In this document: piece after piece, positions 21,322 to 32,500 of the stretch
Position numbering within the stretch: position 1 is the stretch's first letter
Layout of the letters: the number at the start of each line of letters is the position of its first letter
Assembly (NCBI GenBank): GCA_003254905.1
Contig: QANU01112002.1
Location: 173,276-237,275 of the forward strand
Source of the DNA: Nissolia schottii
Taxonomy: Eukaryota > Streptophyta > Magnoliopsida > Fabales > Fabaceae
Direction: 5' to 3'
Length of the DNA: 64,000 nt
Notes under the pieces: model-generated
What the model was told of the DNA's origin: nothing
The model's database searches: none
What the model saw: the letters and a program-made list of their open reading frames with translations, nothing else
Position numbers and translations under genes: made by a program

Positions 21322-22378
21322 GTGATAGTATATCTGAAAGGTAGTAGTTGGTAGGTGTGGGGTTCCTCTCCAGATATTAATGCTGAGTCTGTGAGATGAG
21401 AATTCAGAATTCAACTCTGCTCGAATCAATTGAGCGGCACAGCCATGCCGTGTCCACAACTGCCAATCAAACTTTTTCTCTTTTAGTGCCTGAATTTGAC
21501 ACGCTTAAATAAGTTCAAATGAATGCATTTGCTTACACGTTGGTGCATGTTCCATTTAGTTTTTGTAATGAATGGAATAGTAATGAATTTTTAATTTAAT
21601 TTCTGTATTCATAGAGTGGATGAGAGAGTAAAACATTTTTATTAATGAATAATAAAATACGATTGAATGAAAATATACGTTATATTGTCAATACATCAAA
21701 CTTTATAAATTATACTATGAAATATGAAAACAATGGCATACTTTTAATTTTTTAAACCATATAACAAAGGGAAAATGACGTTGATATTCTTTGAGATTGA
21801 GCGGCGTTGCACACAACCTATCTCTTGATAATGAAATAAATTTTCTGATGTTAATTTTTTATATAATAATGTCATGTTTAATCTCACACCAATTGAGAGA
21901 TTAAATCTATGCATGATATAAAATGATATATATATATATATAATAAAAAAGATAATAGTGTGAGATTAAACCTAACATTTTCATGTGAAAATCTGACAAT
22001 CTTTCCTCCCTTGACGAACATTTATTCATTTCAAATAACAAAAAAAAAATTCACTAGAAAAAGACCGAAAGGAATAATTTGTCATTAGGAAGTAAACTAA
22101 TTGTCCTGCTTTGGTAGAATACAAAATTTAATTTCTCCAGTTGCTGCCGCACAGACGCGTATAATAATCCTAGTACTATGATGCATCTACTCCTTGAGAG
22201 ATTATCAATCAATGTTATAGGTAGACTAAACAATCTGTGAAATTCGTAAAAATGAGAAATTATTGTGTATTCATATGTGTACTAATACTAAGTACTATCA
22301 ACTACTACTATTAACTTAAATTTAGAATTATATATAGTACAGAAAGTTAGCCATTAATAATTGATAATATTTATGAAG
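21322..22378. other. AT-rich intergenic stretch
   Basis: No gene or strong repeat was recognised. A (TA)n run is present near 21929-21942. Confidence 0.35.
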
Positions 22379-22653
22379 TACTCCCTCCCTTAATAAATAA
22401 GAATCTTTTTAGTAAAAAAAAAAATTGTCCGCAAATATTTGTATCGTTTTAGAATTTTAATGTGGTATTAATTATATGTTTTCATGTTTTATCTTTATTT
22501 AATTGAGAGAAAGAATTTAATAAGGGAAATTTAAAAAAAATAAAAAAAATAAATTTGTTAAGTCAATATAAATTTTTTGAATACTTGTGTAATATTAATG
22601 ATTTCTTAATAAATATGATTTTTTTTTAAAGTTTGTTATTTGTGGATGAAGGA
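22379..22653. mobile_element. Degenerate Stowaway-like MITE
   Basis: The left end TACTCCCTCCCTTAATAAAT is matched at the right by the inverse of TCCTTCATCCACAAATAACA. The CTCCCTCC terminus next to TA is typical of Stowaway-like MITEs. The interior is AT-rich without coding capacity. Confidence 0.4.
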
Positions 22654-23666
22654 AAATAATACACATTATATGTTCTATGAATATAAATATTTCTTTTCGT
22701 AATTTTCGTAATAATATGCTGCAAGTCAGTCACCCCAAAGTGTATGGGAAAATCATCATACCCGTTTCCTTTGAATTGCGTTGGTTGCATTAAAGGATGT
22801 GTCCTCACTATCGCTTTCTCTGGTCAAAATGAAAACTACTTGCTCTTGAATCAAATTTAGCACCTTCTTTTTTCAATTTTAATTATATAAAAGTTAAACA
22901 CAAGTAGCATAAAACTACTATAATATTAGGATTTAAGAAGTAAAATCAAGTTATGACAATACAATTTGAATTCTATAACGTGAGAATCCTCTCCAGTCTC
23001 CAGTAAGAAAATGAGAAAGTGTATTAAAAAGATGTATTGTGTGTGTCTGACATTCATTCGTCATTTTCTCACTTTAAATAAAATTTTACCTTTTTTAAGA
23101 TCTAAATTCATGTCAGTTATAATGAAAGTAGAGATGGTACTACCAGAAATTTTGGGCAACCCAAGGAAGGAGAGAAGATCGAAGGTTGCAAATCACAGTC
23201 ACAAATAAATAAATCAGGGAAAAAAAGATGATTTAATTAATCAAAATTCAACTAATAATAATCATGTTAATAAACCATGAACTCTTGTAACCACCCTGAT
23301 TCAGGGTAATAAGATTGGAAGGTGATCAAGATATGAGAGGTTAGTAGTTATTATAGTTTCCTTCATTGGATGTTTAAAATCCTCCTAATCGGGAGAGGAA
23401 AAAAAAACTTTCATAAATGAAATTGAATTAAAGAATCAAAGAATGAATTTTTAAAGGACTTTTTGATTGATTTCCTCCGTTTTCATCTCTTCCTCCTAAG
23501 GAAGTCGGAAATGTATTTATTCATTTGAAAGTTTTACACGACTTTTTCACGTATCAATTAATACCATTGATTAGATTATATTATGAAACTTTGATTTGGA
23601 GTCTACTGTCTTAATCAATGATAAAAATCTATCGCGTAAATTTTCACAAGAGAGAATTATACCACT
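22654..23666. other. AT-rich intergenic stretch, 3' flank of second LEA_2 gene
   Basis: Nothing supportable was found besides low-complexity tracts. Confidence 0.3.
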
Positions 23667-24245
23667 TCAAAGACCTATAGTGGATTTGCACTCCTTGTCC
23701 CTGACAGTACTATTGAGAAGATTGACCTTAAAATCACAAGATATGGATGGAACCACATTGACCTTAATGAACCCTAAGATGCTGACTTTTCCCTTAATAC
23801 TCAAAAAAGTGTTTAAGGGCAATGTCCCCAATGAAACATCCTTGACAGCCATAGGATTAGAGAGAAACCGGTCTGCCATAATTGTTAGTGACAAGTTCAA
23901 TCCCTTTGTCTCCCCTGGTGTTATGTCCTGAGAGGGTAATGGTGCTTCCCCTATTAGACCCCCTCTATAATTGAGCAATGCTGAGGTGTCATAGTACTTG
24001 AATCCAAACTTGTTTGTGTTCTGAATGGACACATCCACACCCAGTGTCACATTTAGGTCCATGTTGAGTCCCAATATGTTGAAGTTCATGCTCAATTCCT
24101 TGAGGTTGATGGAATCAATTTTGGTGATTGGTTTCTTTGGCTTGAAAACTGTGAATGCTAAGATTATTGTTAACAACACTAGTGCAATCGCTATGCCGCA
24201 TGTGACCAGGGCCACTTTTCTCCCTCTGCAGGATCTTTCTTTCAT
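23667..24245 (-). CDS. LEA_2-domain membrane protein, paralogue of the gene at 20268
   Basis: A single exon encodes 192 residues from the ATG at 24245. A short basic N-terminus (MKERSCRGRK) precedes a hydrophobic segment at about residues 11-34, followed by KPKKP. The LEA_2 domain follows: LNMDLNVTLGVDVSIQNTNKFGFKYYDTS, then GEAPLPSQDITPGETKGLNLSL and a final CDFKVNLLNSTVRDKECKS. It shares domain order and strand with 20268-20942, 2.7 kb away, so the two probably arose by an old tandem duplication. The sequences are strongly diverged and this copy lacks the longer acidic N-terminus. The predicted topology is an N-in single-pass membrane anchor. The molecular role is not known. Confidence 0.85.
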   Translation of the reverse strand: MKERSCRGRKVALVTCGIAIALVLLTIILAFTVFKPKKPITKIDSINLKELSMNFNILGLNMDLNVTLGVDVSIQNTNKFGFKYYDTSALLNYRGGLIGEAPLPSQDITPGETKGLNLSLTIMADRFLSNPMAVKDVSLGTLPLNTFLSIKGKVSILGFIKVNVVPSISCDFKVNLLNSTVRDKECKSTIGL

Positions 24246-25728
24246 TCTGCTTTCTTTCTCCTCCTTTTTTCCTCTATTGGATAATTATGAATCTACATCA
24301 CCATGTAAACAGAATACCAAAATATCGTTAGCTATGTTTTACAAATACATCAAACCTCAAAAGAACCATAACATCGATCACTGAATAACAAATTAAATGA
24401 CGAAGCAAGTGCATGCAAATCAGATCAGATTAGCAAATTCAAATTAAGAATATATGATACCAAAAGTTTCATTTGTGCAGACAAGATAATCAAATGTTAG
24501 AAATAAATAAAATATTTAGTAATATCTTAATTATATCGTGATTCATTTGTACCACATTTAGATGGATAATAGTTTGATTTGAAGAATTTATTGTTCTGAG
24601 CTTATAAAATTGAATACACTCTCTTTGTAAATTGCAATCCAAATTATACAGAAAATATTCGGTCTTTATCCTTGTTCCCTTTCACATTTCCTCACTCTTT
24701 TAACATCAAAAAATGGGTGTAACACTATAGTTATTAGTTAATCACTAGAAATATCAGAAAAGCTTATACAGTTAACAGAAGCATATTGTAGTGACTAGAT
24801 GCAGAGCCATGGTGCACCTCTAATATAAGAAGTTGGGTATTTTGGGTTAGCTAACTAGAAAATGTTAGGAAGTTCAGTTGTCATTGTCAAAAGCTCTTAT
24901 TGACACCTAGTCTTCTCACCCCCGACTACACTTCAAAGAAAAAAATTATACATTATTAGATTAAAATAAAATGACATCAGTATAGCAATCTAACCCTTGC
25001 AGATTTTATATATTGAATAACTATAATATGAGGACAGAGATATTAGTTTGCGTGAAAGGAAAAAAGAGGGTGAAATCCTAACTTCAATTAACTTGTGAGA
25101 AACAAAGAGCTTACTTAGATAACTTGCTGAGGCTGTGTATTTTATATCAACAATTGACACCGACCAATACGATTTCATTTAGATTTGTTAAAGTTTTCTG
25201 AAGATGAAATATACCTACCCCTTCCAAATTATAATCAACTGTGACCATGCAACTGAAAATGTTACCATTTTCAAAAACATAACGCCTAATACCACATACA
25301 TAGCCTCTTAACATGTTACTATTGATCTTTTTCTTGCCTATGATAATTTCTTCCTCTCACGCAGCTATATACTTGTGCCAATTATCTTAACCCTTAACTT
25401 GACTATTGTTATACACATTATGAAGCATGCAAACGAAATGGAGATACAAATTCTTCTAAAAATGTTCCATATTCCAATATCACGTAAATGCAACAAATCG
25501 CTTAACCAAATTCAAAATTATGACACTGACAATTCATAAAGAAGAAAGCAAAATACGTTGTCAAAGAAATCATGGTTACAAAAAGCAAAATGATGTAGCA
25601 ATAGCATTGCAACAATTATCCGAATAGAATGACCAAATAACAAGGAACATCGTAACAAAATAACGGTACCTATATATATAATTGTACTTGCGGTAAACGG
25701 TTCCTCAACCAAATTAAGGTTGGAATCC
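24246..25728. other. Intergenic region upstream of the second LEA_2 gene
   Basis: No gene was recognised. Open frames at 24990-25178 and 25518-25778 on the minus strand lack any family similarity. Confidence 0.35.
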
Positions 25729-25806
25729 TTCAAGAATGCATTGAGATTGAAAACCTTCGTGAAACAAAACTTTTGCAAACCCTAAAGGAACCTTCAAAAA
25801 GGTTCC
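25729..25806. promoter_or_regulatory. Cluster of heat-shock-element-like palindromes
   Basis: TTCaaGAA at 25729-25736, TTCgtGAA at 25756-25763 and GAAccTTC at 25788-25795 each match the nTTCnnGAAn / nGAAnnTTCn half-site pairs bound by heat-shock factors. The last is part of a perfect stem, GGAACCTT-CAAA-AAGGTTCC (25787-25806). The nearest gene start is 1.5 kb away, so the target is unknown. Confidence 0.25.
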
Positions 25807-26726
25807 GTTTGCGAGTTTGCCAAAATGCTTGAACAACGGCTATTGTTGGCTAACAATGTAATAAGGAAACTTAATTTGTTGGAAAATCGCCGTTAGGGAC
25901 GTGTTTAGATTTTGACTTCTTTTCAGTCCAAAAAAGAGCGTTTGAGCTGGAGTAAAAATATATCCAATAGGCTATTTTCTATTTTTAATTATGTCATGCA
26001 ATGCAAGAACCTATATTTTGGCGTCAAGCTTCAATTCTATGTTTGTAGTTTGTAGGGCTAATGTACCAGCAGCCAGAAAATGGTGGGAAATAATCACGTA
26101 AACTTCTGTTTAGGATATTTTAGATAAAATTATGAAATTAAGGACATTTGAAGGTCCTAATAAATGTTTTATTTTGTTTTACATAAATTTTATGCACACT
26201 ATTGTTTATACCTTAGAGAATCATGTATCTATAGTACTCGAGAATTTCGGTTGCATTATTGGTGAATCTACATACGAGGAGGAATCATGTGCGTATCTGA
26301 AAATTTCAGTCATCTAATTATTGAATCTGGTGAAAATTAATTTTGTCTCTATTATTAGTTCTGCCACTTTGCAGTTACCCTCTCTGATTCGGGCGGACAC
26401 ACTGGAGTGCCCCAAGATGAAAACTCTCTCTAAATGAAGAATCTTCGAGAGGCGTTGTAGTTTCACTCGACCCATGTGGCAATCATAATGATTTGGTCTT
26501 CCATGGTGATCTTAACGTCGTCGTATGGCAAATCCTACACGAGGTAAAAACCTTTATCTGAGTCAAATTATATGTTTACTTCAACTTTTGTGCGAATTTA
26601 ACGTCTTTGGTCAAAACTCTATAACCAATGGATAGTACGTAGTTGCATATGATCAAGTAATCTTGACAAGTTTACCAAAGAATTGCCTCATCTTAAGAAG
26701 CTTCCAATAAAAATTGAGCTTAGTTG
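25807..26726. other. Intergenic stretch without recognised features
   Basis: AT-rich. No coding region, repeat or RNA gene could be supported. Confidence 0.3.
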
Positions 26727-26886
26727 ATATGCCTTATCAGTGTAAACTTTTTTACATTATCATCTAATTAAATCATTTTAAATGTTTGACTTTTTAAGTA
26801 GTGAGTGAGAGAATCAACTACTTTTACTTATATGTTAAAATTTAATTAGATGATAGTGTTAAAAAGCTTTATAATGTTAGTGCATA
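26727..26886. mobile_element. MITE with TATCATCTAATTAAAT arms
   Basis: The left arm contains TTACATTATCATCTAATTAAAT; the right arm is its inverse (ATTTAATTAGATGATAGTGTT). The termini ATGCCTTATCAGTGTAAA and TTATGCACTAACATTATAAA (inverse strand) are similar. About 160 bases, no coding capacity. Confidence 0.5.
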
Positions 26887-26990
26887 ACAATTAAACTCTT
26901 GATATACATACATTTTCTATGCATAAATAAATCCAAATATTTAATTATAACATAGTTAAAAAAAATTCATAACGCCTTAAAAAAAATTCA

Positions 26991-27424
26991 TAACGCCATG
27001 TCATGAAACGGAGTGTTGGACGGTAAAAAAATCAGCACGGAAATAAACTCCATGTTGCAGAAATGAGGATGTTGAGATGAATGAGTGGACACGCTAAACA
27101 TGATAGGATTAGAAATGAATGCATTAGAGAGAAGGTTAGGGCTGGCACTTATAGTAGAAAAGATGGTAGAATGTTTAGACATGTGAAGAGAAAACCTGAT
27201 GAAGCCCTGGTAAAAAGAGTCGATCTAATGACGGATAACCTAGTAGCTAAGGGTAGAGGAAGACCTAGAAAACTATAGAGGAAACTATTATAAGAGATTT
27301 GGAAGCTAATGACTTAAAAGCGGACATGGCACAAAACAGAGCACTATGGAGTCGTTTAATCCATGTAACCAACCTCACATAGTGGGATAAGACTTAGTTG
27401 TTGTTTTTTATAATGCTATGTCAT
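26991..27424 (+). mobile_element. 5'-truncated LINE with target site duplication
   Basis: The frames between about 27060 and 27400 match the C-terminal end of plant L1-type ORF2: GHAKHDRIRNECIREKV, RMFRHVKRKPDEALVKRVD, GRGRPRK, then DLEANDLKADMAQNRALWSRLIHVTN in another frame. The flanks TAACGCCATGTCAT (26991-27004) and TAATGCTATGTCAT (27411-27424) form a 14-bp target duplication with two C-to-T changes. The 3' end is T/G-rich (GTTGTTGTTTTTT). A paralogous unfilled site exists near 29099-29112. The element is non-functional. Confidence 0.85.
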
Positions 27425-27849
27425 AGAAGACCACTATCGTTTTAAACAATTAAACCCTAAATCTACAAAAAATGCTATTATAATATAATTAATTTTAAAA
27501 TTCATGTGTAAATCAATGAAATTAAATTTTTATCTTCTGCTATGTATTCCTAAATAAATATATTTGTAGATATATAAAATAATACATAAATATGACAAAA
27601 TAAATATTTAAAATGTATGTAATATAAGTTATATTTTGTTTGGATAATAACTTTTTAATCAATTTTAATATATATCTTAGTAGAATTCACTTTGCGTATA
27701 TAGAATACCTTACTTAGGAACACTGTTATAGCTGTCTTTTTTTCTTGCATCAGTCTCTTTTATCGTTCTATTGTTTATAAGTATTATCTATATATTGAGT
27801 CATGAATATGTCACATAATAATAGGTTTCATTGGCCCTTTTTTTCCCCT

Positions 27850-28510
27850 GTAAAACTAGATTCAGACAGAATTAGTTCTTGCTGATTATCCTGAAGTGAA
27901 ACGAATATGGCTTGGTAGAGTGCCAATCCCAGAACTACCATCTCATTTGCTTCATTTACTAAGTAATTTGAAAGAGTTTGTGGTGTGAAAGTGTGACTTG
28001 TTGAGGCAATATTTGATGTGAAAGATACAATATCACGTGATTCAAACATGATTGTTATTCTCTTGAAGAAATTGACTTTGGAACAACTGCCATCTCTAAG
28101 ACATGTTTGGAACGAGGATCTTAAAGGAAGTCTTAGCCTTCCAGTTATGGAAGAAGTTATTGTTAAAGAATGTAAAAATATAAAAAGTTTGTTTCCAACA
28201 TCAGTTGCAAAAGATAACTTAGAAAAATTAGTTGTGAGCAATTGTGTGGAGTTAGAGGAAATTGTTGCAAAAGATGATGGGGCCATAGAAGAAACAAATT
28301 TGGAGGTTATTATGTTCCCTAAGGTAACTTTGTTGAGGCTATGGAATTTTCCAAATCTGAGGTGCATTTGTTCTGGAATGCAAATTCTAGAGTGACCTGT
28401 GTTAGAATACTTAGATGTTTATCATTATCAAAAACTGAAGATATTTGCAACAGATATTCAAAATTCTCCAAATTCACGTCCAAAGGGCCAAGACATTTTG
28501 CATTTTGTTC
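27850..28510 (+). pseudogene. NLR resistance-gene leucine-rich-repeat fragment
   Basis: The translation includes LKKLTLEQLPSLRHVWNEDL, LPVMEEVIVKECKNIKSLFP, LEKLVVSNCVELEEIVAKDD and FPKVTLLRLWNFPNLRCICSG. This is the spacing and wording of the C-terminal LRRs of CC-type NLR proteins (At4g27190-like), which are abundant in legumes. No NB-ARC motifs (P-loop, GLPL, MHD) occur nearby. A stop interrupts the frame after CSGMQILE, with a similar frame continuing as PVLEYLDVYHYQKLKIFATD. The start is also not preceded by a credible 5' exon. It is best read as a relic of a lost NLR gene. A local duplication of its upstream flank lies at 29020-29275. Confidence 0.75.
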
Positions 28511-29019
28511 TTCTCATTCATGTATTATTTAGCTATATAGCTTCCTAGTTCCTACTTTTTGCTTAACCTTATAATTTGCGTTTGTCTTTCTCTACGTTCT
28601 CCATATAGAGTATAGTTCTTGGATAGACAGAACCTATCATAAGCACGCTACTCATTTTATTAATACACCTAAAATGTGACAATCCAAAAACTTACCTCTA
28701 GAGATTTGAAATTCTCAAGACATTCATAGTGTAAAGTATATTAAGTCACTCATAATCAGTGAAATGGATGTGTTTGAGCTAGAACTACTCATAGTATATT
28801 AAGTCATTCATAGCTACTTATTCATAATATATTATTCATAATTTAAATTGGAATAGTATAGAACAATTTATATATTAAAAAAACTACTTTAAATATCTTC
28901 TAATAAAAATGTAAGTACAATAAATGATGGTTTGCAAGTGCTTCTTTGGTACTGAATAGAAATTAATCTCAGTAATCACACATAAATTAATTTTATATAT
29001 ATATTTTTTTAGAATTTGT
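28511..29019. other. AT-rich intergenic stretch
   Basis: Nothing supportable was found here. Confidence 0.3.
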
Positions 29020-29275
29020 GGACCCGTGCATAAAAATACATTTTCTAAGCATAAAACATGTTCAATTATTTAATTATAAGATTGTTAAATTATTAACTTC
29101 ATAATGCAATGTCAAGGACAATGATTTATATTCATGTTATCATTTTAAACCATGATTTGATAATAAATTTATCCGTAGTATTGTTTATACACATTATCTA
29201 TTGAGCCATGAATATGCTAAAAAAATAATAGGTTTCAATGGCCTTTTTTTGTGTAAAAAAATTCAGACATTATTA
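29020..29275. repeat. Partial duplicate of the NLR-fragment upstream flank
   Basis: Blocks in this segment match 26905-27860 in order: CATTTTCTAAGCATAAA, TATTTAATTATAA, ATAATGCAATGTCA, TTGTTTATA, ATTGAGCCATGAATATG, and AATAATAGGTTTCAATGGCC. The other copy contains the LINE plus about 230 further bases. The duplicate shows the LINE target in unsplit form. Confidence 0.65.
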
Positions 29276-29578
29276 TTTGTTTATCATACCATATTGTATT
29301 TTCAATATTATGTGAAGTATATGATGATAATGCTAATGCAATATCAACCATTAGATCGATGTATTTTATTTTTATCTTTTTATTTATTTTTGATTTATCA
29401 ACGGCTTAAGAGCAAACCGGAGTACCACTTACCGGTGCACCGTTAAAGCAGCCATTTCTAAAACAAAACAAAAAAAAATCAGCTGCCACCAGTACCACTA
29501 CTCTTTCATTACGAACTACACCTACTCAGTAAAATAGTACTCCGTAACCATTTGTTTCCACCTAACGATTACGCCGCG

Positions 29579-32500
29579 ATGGTTATCGCAACTGCGTTGG
29601 AGAAGATCGACGACGCAATGAAGGAAGGCGTTCTCAGGAGGCTGAAGCAATGGCACCACCACCACCGCCCCCACGGCGCCTGCGTCACGGACCTGGTCGA
29701 CTTCCTCGACTCGCTCCGAGTCGAGCTGCCGAGTCCCGAGCTCGCGGAGCTCCTTGTCTCCCGCCTCTGCTTCGACAACAATGACCCTTGGCTCTGGAAG
29801 TTTGTGCACCTCGCGCTCTCCTCTCGACTCGTCTTCCCGCTCCAAATCCTCGCCTTACTCTCTTCCAGGGTCATCCCTCAGCGCCGTTCTCAGCCCCAGG
29901 CCTACGCGCTCTTCCTCGCCCTACTCTCCCAGCACGCCTTCAGCTTCGATCCTTCTGCTGCCACGTCACCTTCCTCCAAGCTCAAGTATGTTTCGATATT
30001 GGGGATGACTCTCCATCTTTGTAATGAAGAGTAAATGTTGAAAATTGAAATTAGTGCCTAATCATGATTACCTGCTTATTTTGGTAGGAAGTTGTATGCT
30101 TGTTTCATTTTGGCCCTTATAATTAAGAAATTAATCATTTAGGCAGCGTTTTGTTCCTGTCCTATGGGACGAGATAGAGACATTGCATACGGAAAACATG
30201 TTTGGGGACTGAGACGGAGACGGAAAGTTCAAAATTGTTCCTTGTCTCGGGACAACCATTAAGCTTAATTTTTGTGCATCCAAAAAGGAGGGATGCGGGG
30301 ACGAGTCTCTATTGTCCCACAAGAAGGAACCTAACACTACCTTAGTGTATAAAGTTGCATAACTTGATGATTCGCGTTAGCACGGGTGATGTCGTTACTC
30401 AACCCTAGGTTGAATCACCATAGGGACTAAAGACTCTTCGCTATCATATGTTATTGTTGTGTGTTATGCGTGGTACTTGTTCTGAATTGGTTTTACATTT
30501 GTTCTACATTGTCTGCTGCTGTTTTGGGCAAAATGTACACGGTGAGCTTTTGGTGAATGCTAGGAGGCGGACCAATTATTGTTAATCTTGTTGGTGGTAT
30601 TGTTGGCATTACTATTTACTATGATTATTATTTTGGATAATGAAGATGGTAGTAATGATAGGTTACTTCAAGACTAACAATGAATCAGGGCACCAGTGAC
30701 ATGTTTATGATCTTAGAAGGGCTGCATTCCAATGCAACATGCAGTTTATTTTATAGTAGCATCCTTACCTGAGAAATTCTTGATAAAAATGAAAATTGAA
30801 GCGAAGACTTTGTTACCGATCATAATCTTTTAAAAGTGATTATGTTTTATTGTTTCTAGTCCTGGTTGATATTTTACTCAATTTACATGATATTGTCTGA
30901 TGATATACATATAGATCAGAGGTATATAATTCTAAAAAACAGCATCTGTTTTGCAGGATAATAAATTCTATTGACGTTTGTCTTCAGCTTTCTGAAACAT
31001 ATAAAATCCATGATCTAGAGCTGGGACATATCTTTGTGCTGTTCTTTTACAACATTATCATTGCTTTGATTGATAGCACATTAGACGACTGGGGGTTACA
31101 AGTGTCATTGAGTGAAAGATCATGTTTAGTCCCTAGTACAGGTGACCAATATATGGAAATTGATCATAAGGTGGCGCGCAATTTTGAAAAAAGTGAATGT
31201 CATGAACAGATAAGGAAGAAAAATCCCTTTGTGGCCTTGGAAGTATTGGAGAGACTGACTGAAAGCAGAAAAGCAACGATTCTTCTGCAGTCTGTTCTAT
31301 TGAACATGTATCTTCTCCCACTACTATTTATATTTTGGCCTTTTCATTCTTGTCTTGAAAGTTCAATTCAGTATTTTCCTCTGTACACCATGTCACTATT
31401 ATAAGACATTGTTAGTTCAGTGTCTACTCTGTCAGTCAGTATATGAATTCATTGTGCTACTGATACAAGCATTTTCACTTTATTCGGAATATTAGCTCTC
31501 CAAATATGCCCCAACGAAATAAAATGATTCTTGTATTGAACTTCTAATAGTGTGTGGAAGAAAGCATTAGTATAAGCAAATTTGCTGGGCCTGTGAGTTG
31601 TGAACATCAAGCAGCACGATTTTCATGCTGAAACTTTTTGTTTGGAAATTATTCTTTTGGATTCATTAATTGACTAATCGATAAAAATACTAGACGACTG
31701 TTTACTCAAGTTGATTCCACAGTGAGATGGTTTGGGAAATATTTGTTTATTCAACAGGGCCTATGCATATGCCACAATTCCTAGTAATCCTGGTTCTTCT
31801 TATCAGGCTACATATAAGAATAACCAGTTTTAGTTGTTCAAGTATTTAATTTTTTTTAATGCATCCTTTTGATTCAGTTGTATATGCATATATTTACTTG
31901 CCTTCTAGGATTTATGCTGGGAAATTGACAATCTGTTTTCTCTGTTTTGTGTTTCATAATGGATGGTAGACCTGAAAAGTTCAATTGCCTCCTGCAGAGG
32001 TTCCGATTTCTTGAATCCCTTGAACTGGCTTCATCAGAATTAAAATTAGTAAGCCAAGTTCTAACTAAAGTGTCTGCAAACATCCGTGCAGTTTCTCATT
32101 TTGATTATGGCCTATGTAAGCATCAGTTGGTTGGAATGCTCGTTACTGTTGGATCAAGTAATATGACATTGTTGAGATCTAAGTACCGATATTGTCAGTC
32201 CCCTTGTTGGGTTCCTTTTGATATTTATATGGAGAATGCTATGGATTCTAAACAGATTCCTACCAAATCAGCTATTGATGTGCTTACAGGTAAATGCTCT
32301 GTGAGTTTTCATTGGATTTGTTTCTGCATGCTGTTATTGTTTATTAATTATCAATAGTTTGTTTTCATAAAGTTATGAGGATTCAGGTCTTTCCTAATAT
32401 TCATGACCTATTTTGCAGAAGCAATCAAGACACTTCAAATATTTAACCAAGCTAGCTGGCAAGAAACTTTTCTAGCAGTTTGGCTTTCAGCCCTTCGGCT

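Noticed and set aside
23596-24384. Plus-strand open frames across the second LEA_2 gene
   Set aside because: They are antisense to the LEA_2 coding sequence and lack recognisable domains.
27828-28367. 179-codon minus-strand open frame
   Set aside because: It is the antisense shadow of the NLR leucine-rich-repeat fragment.
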